Positions 23,564 through 31,085 of a DNA stretch of 40,028 bases are shown piece after piece. Under the pieces are notes generated by a model. That model did not search any database. It saw nothing but the letters and a program-made list of their open reading frames with translations, and was not told where the DNA came from. This DNA is from Acidobacteriota bacterium. GTDB taxonomy: Bacteria > Acidobacteriota > Blastocatellia > Pyrinomonadales > Pyrinomonadaceae. The DNA lies in assembly GCA_020200155.1 (NCBI GenBank), contig JAIVJG010000020.1:1-40028 (forward strand), in the 5' to 3' direction. How positions within the stretch are numbered: position 1 is the stretch's first letter; each line of letters opens with the position of its first letter. Position numbers and translations under genes: made by a program.

Positions 23564-25771
23564 ATGAAAGAATGCCCGGTCTGTACCCGCTGTTTCCCCG
23601 ACCACGTCAACCACTGTCCGAGCGACGGTGATTTGCTGAAATTCACAATCGCGGGCGAGCCTGTGCTCGACGGGCGTTACCAGTTAGAGAAACGGCTCGG
23701 ACAGGGCGGCATGGGCGTCGTCTTCAAGGCGCGGCACATCTTCCTCAAGACGCAGCACGCCATCAAAATCATCCTTCCAGACCTTGTCGGCAACGACCCC
23801 TCGCTCGCCACGCGCTTTCGTCAGGAAGCGATGGCCGCCGCCGCCGTCCACCACCCGAACACGATCAGCGTGACAGACTTCGGCATCGTCAACGGCACCA
23901 TGCCGTTCCTCGTCATGGAGTTCATCGAGGGGCCTTCGCTGCACGAGATTCTCCAGCGTGAGAAGCGCCTGCCGCCGGCACGCGCGCTGGAAATCATGCT
24001 GGCCGTCTGCGCCGGTGTCAGCGCCGCGCACGGCCACGGCATCGTCCATCGCGACCTCAAGCCGCTTAACATCATCCTCAAGATCGGTCGCCCGTTGAGC
24101 GACGCCGTCAAGGTGCTCGACTTCGGCCTCGCCAAGATCAAGTCGGGCGAACTGCTCGGCTCGTTCGTCGCGGCGCAGACTCAGGGCATGATGGGTTCAC
24201 CCTTCTACATGGCCCCCGAACAGTGGAGCGACGAGGAGGTGGACGTGCGCGCGGACATTTACTCGCTCGGCGTCATCCTCTACCAGATGCTCGCGGGCGA
24301 CGTGCCCTTCAGGGGCAACTCCGTCCCCTCGATCATGAAGAAGCACCTGACCGACCCGCCGCCGCCGCTCTCCGAACGCGGCGTGCACGTGCCGCCTGCG
24401 GTCGAAGCCGCCGTGCAGCACGCGCTGGCGAAAGACCCGGAGCATCGTCCCGCGTCGGTCGAGGAATTCATGGAAGAGTTGCGCGCCGCGCTCGTCGTCG
24501 TCAACGCAGAGGCGTTGACGGGCGAGGCCGGGACGGCGACGGTGCAAATCGGAGGCGAGACGTTGGAGTTGCTCCGTCGTCAACAGTCCTCGATGGTCGA
24601 GCAGCCCGCCGCCGGTTCCGAGACTGTCGCAAGCCTAACCGGCGTGGACACAGACGCACACGGCGACGGTTCGGGCGCGAGCCTCTCAAGCCCCGCCGCA
24701 GAGCAACAGGGCACACCGGGCGCGAGAGACACGGCGGAACAGCGCGCGAACCGCACAGCCGTACAGCCGGACGAGGAGAGTGAAGTAACACGCGTCGCCG
24801 CAGGCGATCCTGCGCGGGCGGTCGAGGACGAAGCCGCACGCCAGCGCGTCGAAGAGCAGCGGCGACTTGAAGAAGAGGAAGAGCACACACGAGTTGAGGA
24901 AGCCCGACAACGCGCGGAGGCGGAAGAGGCACAAAGACGCGAGGCCGAGGCAGAGTCGGCACGGCGCGCGGCTGAGGCGGCTGAGGCGTTAGAGCGCGAG
25001 CGGCTTGAGGCCGAAGCGCGCGAGCGTCGAGAGGCCGAAGAGGGGGAGCGACGCGAGACTGCGGAGCGCGTGCGCTTGGAAACCGAAGCGCAACAGAAGC
25101 GCGAAGCGGAAGAGGTAGCGCGCCTCGCCGCCGTGATGTATAGCCAGTGGCCCGCGCACAGCGTGACCGTCAAGCCCTTCGCGATTGGGCGGACGGAAGT
25201 GACCGGGGCCGAGTACGCGGAGTTCGTCAGGGCGACGAAGCACCGGGCCCCGCCCGACTGGGCCGGCGACGCGCCGAAAGCCGGCGAAGAATCGCTGCCC
25301 GTCCGGCGCGTCTCCTTCGACGACGCGTGGCAGTTTGCCGTGTGGCGCTCGCACAGGGACGGCGTGACCTATCACTTGCCGACCGAGGAGCAGTGGGAGT
25401 ACGCCGCGCGTGGCGGCGACGCGGCGCGCCTGTTCCCGTGGGGCGGCGCGTGGGAGCAGGGGCGCGCCAATCTGGGCGGCGAGGCCGCGAGGCCGGTCGG
25501 CTCTTTCCCTTCGGGCGCGACGCCGCAGGGCGTTCAGGATATGATTGGCAACGTCTCGGAGTGGACGAGTTCGCCCGCCGCCATCTACGACGGCAACAAA
25601 CGAATGAAGCTGCCTGAAGAGGATCGCAGCAAGGTAGTGGTTCGCGGCGGCTCGTACCGTAGCAAGCCCGACGGCGACAACCCGATCACGGCGACGACGC
25701 GGAGTTGGGTCGCAAAGGACGTTCAAGACCAGACGCTCGGCTTCCGCCTCGTCCAAACGTCCGAGCCTTGA
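23564..25771 (+). CDS. Ser/Thr protein kinase fused to a formylglycine-enzyme-like domain
   Basis: A 735-residue protein. Start ATG 23564 opens a small zinc-ribbon-like segment (CPVCTRCFPDHVNHCPSD). A complete Hanks-type kinase follows (about 36-305): glycine loop GQGGMGVVFKA, AIKII lysine, VHRDLKPLNII (catalytic Asp 164), DFGLAKI (Asp 186), MAPEQW and DVRADIYSLGVILYQM. After a linker comes a Glu/Arg/Ala-rich coiled coil (about 420-525). The end (525-735) is a C-terminal formylglycine-generating enzyme (SUMF1/FGE) type domain: AIGRTEVTGAEYAEFV, YHLPTEEQWEYAARGG, MIGNVSEWTSSP, VVRGGSYRS and LGFRLV. The usual N-terminal glycine-rich strand of the FGE fold (GGTFxMG) is missing, and no active-site Cys pair is visible, so the domain is probably a binding module. 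Kinase-FGE fusions occur in Acidobacteriota and Planctomycetota. The substrate is unknown. Confidence 0.92.
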   Translation: MKECPVCTRCFPDHVNHCPSDGDLLKFTIAGEPVLDGRYQLEKRLGQGGMGVVFKARHIFLKTQHAIKIILPDLVGNDPSLATRFRQEAMAAAAVHHPNTISVTDFGIVNGTMPFLVMEFIEGPSLHEILQREKRLPPARALEIMLAVCAGVSAAHGHGIVHRDLKPLNIILKIGRPLSDAVKVLDFGLAKIKSGELLGSFVAAQTQGMMGSPFYMAPEQWSDEEVDVRADIYSLGVILYQMLAGDVPFRGNSVPSIMKKHLTDPPPPLSERGVHVPPAVEAAVQHALAKDPEHRPASVEEFMEELRAALVVVNAEALTGEAGTATVQIGGETLELLRRQQSSMVEQPAAGSETVASLTGVDTDAHGDGSGASLSSPAAEQQGTPGARDTAEQRANRTAVQPDEESEVTRVAAGDPARAVEDEAARQRVEEQRRLEEEEEHTRVEEARQRAEAEEAQRREAEAESARRAAEAAEALERERLEAEARERREAEEGERRETAERVRLETEAQQKREAEEVARLAAVMYSQWPAHSVTVKPFAIGRTEVTGAEYAEFVRATKHRAPPDWAGDAPKAGEESLPVRRVSFDDAWQFAVWRSHRDGVTYHLPTEEQWEYAARGGDAARLFPWGGAWEQGRANLGGEAARPVGSFPSGATPQGVQDMIGNVSEWTSSPAAIYDGNKRMKLPEEDRSKVVVRGGSYRSKPDGDNPITATTRSWVAKDVQDQTLGFRLVQTSEP

Positions 25772-25880
25772 AGATTGCAGCGTTCTTTCCTTCGCGTGAT
25801 TGCATCTCAGGCAAAGGCGCAAAGTAAAAGCAGAGGCGGTTATCAAGCACGCTCTTAACATCAAAGGATAATTTGAAGGC

Positions 25881-26567
25881 ATGATTTCGACCAAACAAAC
25901 TGAAGCGCGCAAAACATTCTGGACGATTCCGCGCGCTGCGCTGACGGCGCTCTCAGCCGCGCTCGTGCTCTTCGTCGCGTCGAGCTGTACGTCCAACGAC
26001 ATCAGCACGGAGACGCCGTCGAACAACTCGAACGCCGTCGCCGGCAAGCAGCCGAGCGTGACCGTCACGCAACAGCCGCCGCAGCAACGTCCGCCGCAAG
26101 CCACCACGGGGCCTGCCGAATCTCTTCCAGCCGAGGTGTTGAATGCGGAAATTCAGGACATCGAAGGCAAGACGTTTCACCTCTCGGACTACGGCGACAA
26201 GGTGGTCGTGCTCGACCTCTGGGCGACATGGTGCGGGCCGTGCCGGTTGGAGATTCCGCACCTGGTGGAGTTGAGCAAAGAATATGGATCGAAGGGCGTG
26301 CAGGTCATCGGTCTGACGACGGAAGACCCGCAGCAGGCACAGCAGACGGTGCGCGACTTCATGCGAGAGTTCAAGATTAATTATCCTGTCGGCTGGGCGA
26401 AGAGGGAAATGTCCATCGCCCTGATGCGCGGCAACTACAGCATCCCGCAGACGTTCGTGATCGCGCCCGGCGGTCGCATCGTCGCGCATTACCGTGGTTA
26501 CTCGGACAGCATCCCGGCGATGATTCGCGCCGCCGTTGACAAGGCCAAAGAGCCGACCGGCGACTGA
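25881..26567 (+). CDS. TlpA/ResA-type thioredoxin lipoprotein
   Basis: A 228-residue envelope thiol-disulfide oxidoreductase. The signal peptide ends in a lipobox (LFVASSC), giving a lipoprotein with a Pro/Gln-rich spacer of about 60 residues. The AhpC/TSA-like thioredoxin domain starts near 88 (NAEIQDIEGKTFHLSDYGDK) and has the active site WATWCGPCRLE (Cys 118 and 121), then a SIPQTFVIAPGG segment with the cis-Pro. Family members reduce cysteines of cytochrome c or metal-binding proteins outside the cytoplasm. It opens the metal/redox region that runs to 30835 and whose members carry many cysteines, which would be likely substrates; that link is inference. Confidence 0.9.
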   Translation: MISTKQTEARKTFWTIPRAALTALSAALVLFVASSCTSNDISTETPSNNSNAVAGKQPSVTVTQQPPQQRPPQATTGPAESLPAEVLNAEIQDIEGKTFHLSDYGDKVVVLDLWATWCGPCRLEIPHLVELSKEYGSKGVQVIGLTTEDPQQAQQTVRDFMREFKINYPVGWAKREMSIALMRGNYSIPQTFVIAPGGRIVAHYRGYSDSIPAMIRAAVDKAKEPTGD

Positions 26568-26595
26568 GGTTGAAGAGGTGTGTGGTTGAGACGGG

Positions 26596-26632
26596 GACGG
26601 GCCGCGCGGCGTGTGCGTGCGGCCCGTCTTCG
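26596..26632. terminator. Hairpin between tlpA-like gene and the small minus-strand gene
   Basis: A perfect 10-bp GC-rich stem (26596-26605 with 26619-26628) with a 13-base loop, followed by TTCGGCTTT. It serves both convergent genes. Confidence 0.6.
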
Positions 26633-26635
26633 GCT

Positions 26636-26857
26636 TTACTGGCTGTCGCGCTGCTCGTTGAGTTCGCGCTCGCCTTCTTCTTTTAACTCGCGCCCCTCGC
26701 GTTCACGCTCTGCGTCGTGCATCCCCTGCGCGACGGCTTCTTTGGCGCTGCCTTCGATGCGTTTCATCTCGGCCTCGACGCGGCCCTCGACCTGATCCAC
26801 CGGCGCAGGCTCGCCGGTCTCTTCCTGTGTGACAACCTTATCGGGATCAATAGACAT
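26636..26857 (-). CDS. Small hydrophilic charged protein
   Basis: A 73-residue, Glu-rich, probably largely helical or disordered protein (VEGRVEAEMKRIEGSAKEAV then EREREGRELKEEGERELNEQ). ATG 26857 is preceded by AGAGGGGAA at a good distance, which decides the start against an upstream in-frame codon at 26893. It resembles small stress-type hydrophilic proteins in composition only. No domain is recognised. It is the one minus-strand gene in the metal/redox region. Confidence 0.6.
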   Translation of the reverse strand: MSIDPDKVVTQEETGEPAPVDQVEGRVEAEMKRIEGSAKEAVAQGMHDAEREREGRELKEEGERELNEQRDSQ

Positions 26858-27091
26858 CTCATTTCCCCTCTCGGCTAAAGTTTTCTGGCGCATTAAACAC
26901 TGGGCATCGTCTCACTGTTTAAGCCGGGGGGTCAAATTCGTTGATTGCCGGCGGTGCGCGTCCTTATACTTGGCAGGCGGCAACAATCTCCAAATGCCCT
27001 TCGACTTTCGAGCCGTGTTCGCCCAAAATCTGCATCAATCACTTCGACGGACGAGGGAAGTCAAAGGAAAAATGGTCAAAAGCAAAGGGGA

Positions 27092-27652
27092 ATGGCATTC
27101 GTGAAAAGCAAAGTTTTTATGCTCTGTCTGATTCTACTCTTGATTGTGGCGGGCGCTTGCACGTCGGAGCAGCCACAGACCGCTCCGGGCGTCGCGTCGC
27201 AGACGGCGCAGCAGGAACAGGCCAGACGCGAAGCGGCGACGCCGCCGCAGTCGCCCGCGACGACGGGCGCGGCGAAGAACGGCGCACAGGCGGACGCGCA
27301 CCATCACGGCATGGGCGGCGCGAGCGACGTGCCCGCGTTCGAGACCAGCCCGTCGAGCCTGAAGAAACTGCCGCCGACGCTCGCGCCGGACATGTTCGGC
27401 GGGCAGCAGCAGGTCGCCTACCGGATGGCGAAGGAGATTCCGCAGACGCTCGCGCAACTCCCCTGCTATTGCCACTGCGACAAAGGCTTCGGCCACAAAA
27501 GCCTGCACAGTTGCTTCGTGGACGATCACGCGGCGCACTGCGCCGTCTGCATGGACGAGGCCGTCATGGCCTACCGTCTACAGAAGGAACAGAACCTCAA
27601 GCCGGAGCAGATTCGCGAACGCATCATCGCGCAATTCTCGTCGCAGCTTTAA
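27092..27652 (+). CDS. PCYCGC-motif lipoprotein
   Basis: A 186-residue exported lipoprotein. The signal peptide (VFMLCLILLLIVAGAC) ends in a lipobox, followed by a Gln/Ala-rich spacer with an HHHGMGG patch. The C-terminal domain has the PCYCHC box (residues 124-129), KGFGHKSLHSCFVDDHAAHC and AVCMDEA, so about seven Cys and several His are arranged for metal binding. The pattern belongs to the PCYCGC-motif family (PF13798), whose function is not established. The start may be ATG 27092 or the GTG at 27101, which sits at a better distance from AAAGGGG. Neighbours are thioredoxins and Cys-rich proteins, which suggests metal capture in the envelope. Confidence 0.82.
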   Translation: MAFVKSKVFMLCLILLLIVAGACTSEQPQTAPGVASQTAQQEQARREAATPPQSPATTGAAKNGAQADAHHHGMGGASDVPAFETSPSSLKKLPPTLAPDMFGGQQQVAYRMAKEIPQTLAQLPCYCHCDKGFGHKSLHSCFVDDHAAHCAVCMDEAVMAYRLQKEQNLKPEQIRERIIAQFSSQL

Positions 27653-27718
27653 CGCGCGAGCGTGGGGCAGGCGTGAGGCTCTGGACAAGGGTAAGTCGGG
27701 CGATTAGAATTCACGGCA

Positions 27719-28195
27719 ATGGGTGAGACGCAAACACAATACGAACGGTCGCGGACGGGCGGAATCATTCGCCGCCTGACGGCCATCGTGTGCGTCCTGT
27801 GGCTCGGCGGCCTCGGTTGCCTCGTGGGCTGCGGGCCGATGGTGTTTGCTACGACGCCCGCCCCCGTCGCGTTGGAAAATCACGAGACGGCGGAGTCCTG
27901 CCCGATGGCTTCGATGGGCGGCGACTGTTGCCGCCACGCGAAGACTGAACGGCGCGGCGCGGCGGGCGAGACGCTTTCGTCCACGCCGCAGCAGATGAAT
28001 TGTTGCCCGCTCGCAGGGCAGACCGCCGATCACGTCCGCAAGCTTCGCTTCGTGGAAGCGCCTGTCGCGGTCGTCGCGAGAGAGTCTCTGTCTGCACCCG
28101 CGTTTGTGTCGCACGCTGCCGCCGCCATTCCGGGCCGGAGGCGCGTGCCGGACAGGGGAAGTACCTACCTGCGCTGTTGTGTGTTCCTGATTTAA
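27719..28195 (+). CDS. Exported Cys-rich protein of unknown function
   Basis: A 158-residue protein with an N-terminal hydrophobic stretch (IVCVLWLGGLGCLVGCGPMV), which could be a signal peptide or a lipoprotein signal (LVGC). The mature part has spaced Cys and His: ESCPMASMGGDCCRHA and QQMNCCPLAGQTADH, then a Cys pair near the C-terminus (YLRCCVFLI). The CCxHA and CCPLA clusters look suited to bind soft metals such as copper. I do not recognise a named family. It lies in the metal/redox region, 66 bases after the PCYCGC gene and 82 before the next Cys-rich gene, all on the plus strand, so co-expression is likely. Confidence 0.7.
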   Translation: MGETQTQYERSRTGGIIRRLTAIVCVLWLGGLGCLVGCGPMVFATTPAPVALENHETAESCPMASMGGDCCRHAKTERRGAAGETLSSTPQQMNCCPLAGQTADHVRKLRFVEAPVAVVARESLSAPAFVSHAAAAIPGRRRVPDRGSTYLRCCVFLI

Positions 28196-28277
28196 GAAGT
28201 GGCGGGCGAAGAAGTGTGCCGGTGAACGGCTCACCGGCTGCAGCCTTAACCACTTTACACAATCAGGAGACACACAG

Positions 28278-28595
28278 ATGAACAGTATCAAAGTTCTCGT
28301 TCTGACCTTTGCGCTCGGTCTGACCGGCATCGTCTATGCCGCCAACGGCAGCGCACAATCCAACACACAAGAGAAGGCCGCCAGTTGTTGTAGTGCCGAC
28401 TGCTGCCAGAAGGCTGGCGGCTGCGACGGCGCAAGCTGCGACGCCAAGAGTTGCGCGGGAGCAAGTTGCTGCGCCGACAAAGACTGTTGCGCCGGCAAGG
28501 ACTGCTGCGGCGGCAAGAGTTGCGCCACGAAGGGCCACGGCGCGGGCGCGAGCGGCTGTGCCGGCGGCGCGTGCTGCAAGGCTCATAAAAAGTAG
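28278..28595 (+). CDS. Exported metallothionein-like Cys-rich protein
   Basis: A 105-residue protein with a clear signal peptide (MNSIKVLVLTFALGLTGIVY, ending about AANGSAQ) and a mature chain of about 80 residues that holds 17 Cys, mostly as CC pairs (SCCSADCCQKAGGC, ASCCADKDCCAGKDCC, GGACCKAHKK), plus Gly and Lys. The composition is that of a metal-thiolate protein; in contrast to classical metallothioneins it is exported. AGGAGA precedes the ATG at about 8 bases. A hairpin ends the transcript at 28614-28653. No catalytic motif is seen. The function is inferred from composition and from neighbours (HMA-barrel gene, thioredoxins). Confidence 0.82.
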   Translation: MNSIKVLVLTFALGLTGIVYAANGSAQSNTQEKAASCCSADCCQKAGGCDGASCDAKSCAGASCCADKDCCAGKDCCGGKSCATKGHGAGASGCAGGACCKAHKK

Positions 28596-28613
28596 CGCGA
28601 CCCTTTAGTCGAG

Positions 28614-28653
28614 GTGCAGGGGCGTGGGAGATTATCTTCCGCGTCCCCTGCAC
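28614..28653 (+). terminator. Hairpin after the Cys-rich gene
   Basis: A 9-bp GC-rich stem (28614-28622 with 28645-28653), extended by two more pairs after a one-base bulge, lies 19 bases past the stop of the 28278-28595 gene. No long T-run follows. Confidence 0.5.
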
Positions 28654-28714
28654 GTCCGTTCGTGTCCTGAAAGGGACGCTTCCGCCTTGAATTGTGAAAG
28701 AGGGGTATTAAACG

Positions 28715-30295
28715 ATGAAGAAGCAATTGACGTTTGCGCTGGTGGGGCTGGTGATGCTCTTCGGCAGCGCCACCGCCGGGAACGCGCAGGTGCGGCGCGT
28801 GAAGATGAAAATTGACGGCTACCTGTGCGGCAATTGAGTGTACAACATACAGAAGGCCGTGAGCCGTCTCGCATTCGCACCCAAACTGAGAGAGGTCGCC
28901 ATCACAGACATCAAGGGCGGCATCGGCGTGTTCACGCCGAAGGCCGACAAGCAGGTTTCTTTCGCCGCACTGAAGAACACGCTCAAACAGGCAGGCTACA
29001 AGCTCGGCTCGGCGGAGATCACCGTCGCCGGTACGCTTCGGCGTGAACAAGCTAAGTGGTCTATCGTCGCGGACACTTCGGGGCAGAGTTTTACACTCGA
29101 TGGCGCGCCGGCGACGACGACGCTGGCCGACGCGACGCCCGGCGCGCAGGTCGAGGTCGTCGGCGACTGGAAGACTGTCGGCGAGGGCGTTGGCGCGCAG
29201 GAAGTCGTCACGCCGAAGGAGTTGAAGAAAGCATCGCCCGTCAAAGACGCGACACGCCGCGCCGCGCAGCCCTTTCGCGGGAATCTTCTGGCCGCCGCGA
29301 AAGCGCCGCCGGAAGGCGAGTTGGCGCTCGTCGAGACTGGACGGACCGAGCAGCCGGAAAGGTTGACGGCGGAAGGCGAGCGGATGACTGAAGCGATGCG
29401 GGTTGACATCAGACCTTCATCCCTCGTCCCTCATCCCTCATCCTTCATCCTTCATCCTTCGCTTTTACTCTTCGCGCCGATTCGCACGACGAGTCCGGGG
29501 CTGACGGTTTTCAAGGGAGGCGCGATCATCCCGCGCCTTTCGTTTACGCGCCAGCATCTCGGCTCGCTCGAAGTCAACCGCCAGAGCCTGAACGTCGCCG
29601 TCTCGTACACGCCGACGCCTTACGTGCAGTTGGAGGTGGACGTGCCTTTCGCGCGCACCTCGTTCGACGACGGCGTGAGTCGCGGCTCCGGCCAGGGCTT
29701 AGGTAACGTGACGCTGTGGGGCAAGTATCGTTTTTACCGCGTGCTCGAAACGTGGGGCGACCGGCAGGCGTCTGTGCGCTTCGGCCTTGAGTTGCCGACG
29801 GGCAAGAAGGATGGGCCGAGCGAAAGCCATCTCCACGCGCCCGCCTTCGTCCGCCAGCAATTGACGCCGATCAGCGGCGGCCTCGCCGCGCACATGGACG
29901 CGGCCTACTCGCAGGCGCACGGTCGCGTCGTCTTCGGCGGGAACGCGGCTGGCGTCCTGCGCTCGGAGCGCGCGGGCTATCGCACGGGACACGAACTGCA
30001 AGTCAACACGGATTTCGAGTACGTCATCTTCCCGTTCAAGTATCGCAAGCCGACGGGCGAGGTCTTCGCCATCCTTGAGACGAATTTCGTCCGGCGCTGG
30101 GAGGGTCGCGTGGGCGGCGTCGAAGTGCCGGAGAGCCGTTCGACGGAATACTACCTGTCGCCGGGGCTGCAATACGTCGCGACCTCGCGCGTCGTCATCG
30201 AAGGCAGCGTCCAACTCCCGGTCTTGCTCCGCACGGGTTCGCAGTTGCTCCGCACGCGCAGCAACGTCCTCGTCGGTGTCCGTTATCTTTTCTGA
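28715..30295 (+). CDS. HMA domain-outer-membrane barrel protein with in-frame TGA (possible selenoprotein)
   Basis: ATG 28715 is preceded by AGAGGGG. The frame encodes a signal peptide (MKKQLTFALVGLVMLFGSAT, ending GNAQ), then a periplasmic heavy-metal-associated (HMA) domain: VKMKIDGYLCGN, TGA at codon 41 (28835-28837), then VYNIQKAVSRL. HMA domains need CxxC here, so the TGA takes the place of the second Cys. The frame then stays open for 485 codons: the rest of the HMA fold (TPKADKQVSFAALKN, AGYKLGSAEITV), a linker, and from about 270 an outer-membrane beta-barrel with alternating strands (SLNVAVSYTPTPYVQLEVDV, LGNVTLWGKYRFY) ending in Phe (VGVRYLF), similar to MetA-type phenol-degradation barrels. 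Readthrough as selenocysteine or a nonsense mutation are the two explanations. The next gene starts 9 bases after its stop. Confidence 0.75.
28850..28871 (+). promoter_or_regulatory. SECIS-like hairpin downstream of the TGA
   Basis: AGA-A-GGC pairs with GCC-G-TCT around a five-base CGTGA loop (28858-28862); there are six Watson-Crick pairs with an A-G mismatch, plus C28850-G28871 across a bulge. The loop begins 20 bases after the TGA, inside the range described for bacterial SECIS elements (about 16-37), and has a G among its first two bases. Hairpins this size occur by chance, so the evidence is supportive only. Confidence 0.35.
29417..29458 (+). repeat. Heptanucleotide repeat in the HMA-barrel linker
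   Basis: Six tandem copies of TCATCCY (one has a G in place of A) lie inside the coding frame and encode a Pro/Ser/His-rich stretch (SLVPHPSSFILHPS). Because seven is not a multiple of three, gain or loss of one unit would shift the frame before the barrel. The words resemble the ATGA-type hairpins in intergenic regions of this window. Confidence 0.85.
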
Positions 30296-30304
30296 GGTGA
30301 AGCG

Positions 30305-30835
30305 ATGTTGAAAGCATGGCTGGCTCTAACGCTCATTCTGATTGCACACGTTCTCGCGGCGGGCCAGCAGACTGAGCCTGCAAGCCGGCAAAGTGAGCCT
30401 GCAAATCAGCAGAGCGAGTTGGATGGGCGACAGTCGCCGTTGAAAGTGTTTCGCGCCGTCAACGGTCGCGCCGTTCGGCTGGCGGACTATCGCGGGCGCG
30501 TCGTGCTGCTCAACTTCTGGGCGACGTGGTGTCCTCCGTGCCGCGCGGAGATACCCGAACTCATCAGGCTGCAAAAGGTGTACGGCGGCAAGCTCCAGAT
30601 CGTCGGCATCACGCACCCGCCGGAGACGCTGGCAGAGGTGCGCGGATTCGCGCGCCGTATGAAAATCAGCTACCCGGTCGTGATGGGCACGCGGCGGACG
30701 GCGCGTTTGTTTGGCGTCGAGGAAGTGCTGCCGGTGACGATCATCATTGACCGGGAGGGCATCGTGCGCGACCGCATCGTCGGCATCCTTGAGCCGGAAG
30801 AGTTTGACGAGAAGATCAAGCCTTTGCTGCCGTGA
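30305..30835 (+). CDS. TlpA-type thioredoxin, second copy
   Basis: A 176-residue exported thiol-disulfide oxidoreductase. The signal peptide MLKAWLALTLILIAHVLAAG is followed by a short repeat-like Gln/Ser/Glu spacer (QTEPASRQSEPANQQSELD). The thioredoxin fold has LADYRGRVVLLNFWATWCPP with active site CPPC (Cys 76 and 79), the GITHPPETLAEV region and LPVTIIIDREG with its cis-Pro. A CPPC site is typical of TlpA and CcmG types. It starts 9 bases after the HMA-barrel stop with a GAGGTGA ribosome site, so the two are co-transcribed. This pairs a reductase or oxidase with a protein whose HMA site is Cys-x-x-TGA, which suggests that it services that site. Confidence 0.9.
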   Translation: MLKAWLALTLILIAHVLAAGQQTEPASRQSEPANQQSELDGRQSPLKVFRAVNGRAVRLADYRGRVVLLNFWATWCPPCRAEIPELIRLQKVYGGKLQIVGITHPPETLAEVRGFARRMKISYPVVMGTRRTARLFGVEEVLPVTIIIDREGIVRDRIVGILEPEEFDEKIKPLLP

Positions 30836-31085
30836 GCCGCGAGCGGACGCCACGCAGCTTTTAACGTACAGGGCAGAAACGCGCGGGGCCACGCGCGGGC
30901 CGGCATGGCAAAATATACCGCCTCGCAGCCGCTCGTGATGCTTCGTCACTCATCGTCGCCTGTGCAGACTCAGCCGGGGCGTGGCATAATTCGCTCACCC
31001 CCTTTAGTTGAACAGCGAGCAGGGCGCTCAGGCGTTCTCCCTCTGACGCTCGCATCCGACAGGAATCAAGAGGAGAAACAAGATT

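Noticed and set aside
24989-26107. Minus-strand frame of about 370 codons opposite the kinase and tlpA-like genes
   Set aside because: Covers two convincing genes in antisense and has no recognisable domain.
28838-30295. HMA-barrel gene starting at GTG 28838 just after the TGA
   Set aside because: No ribosome site precedes it, it would lack the signal peptide and half the HMA motif, and the part before the TGA is clearly a signal peptide plus HMA start.
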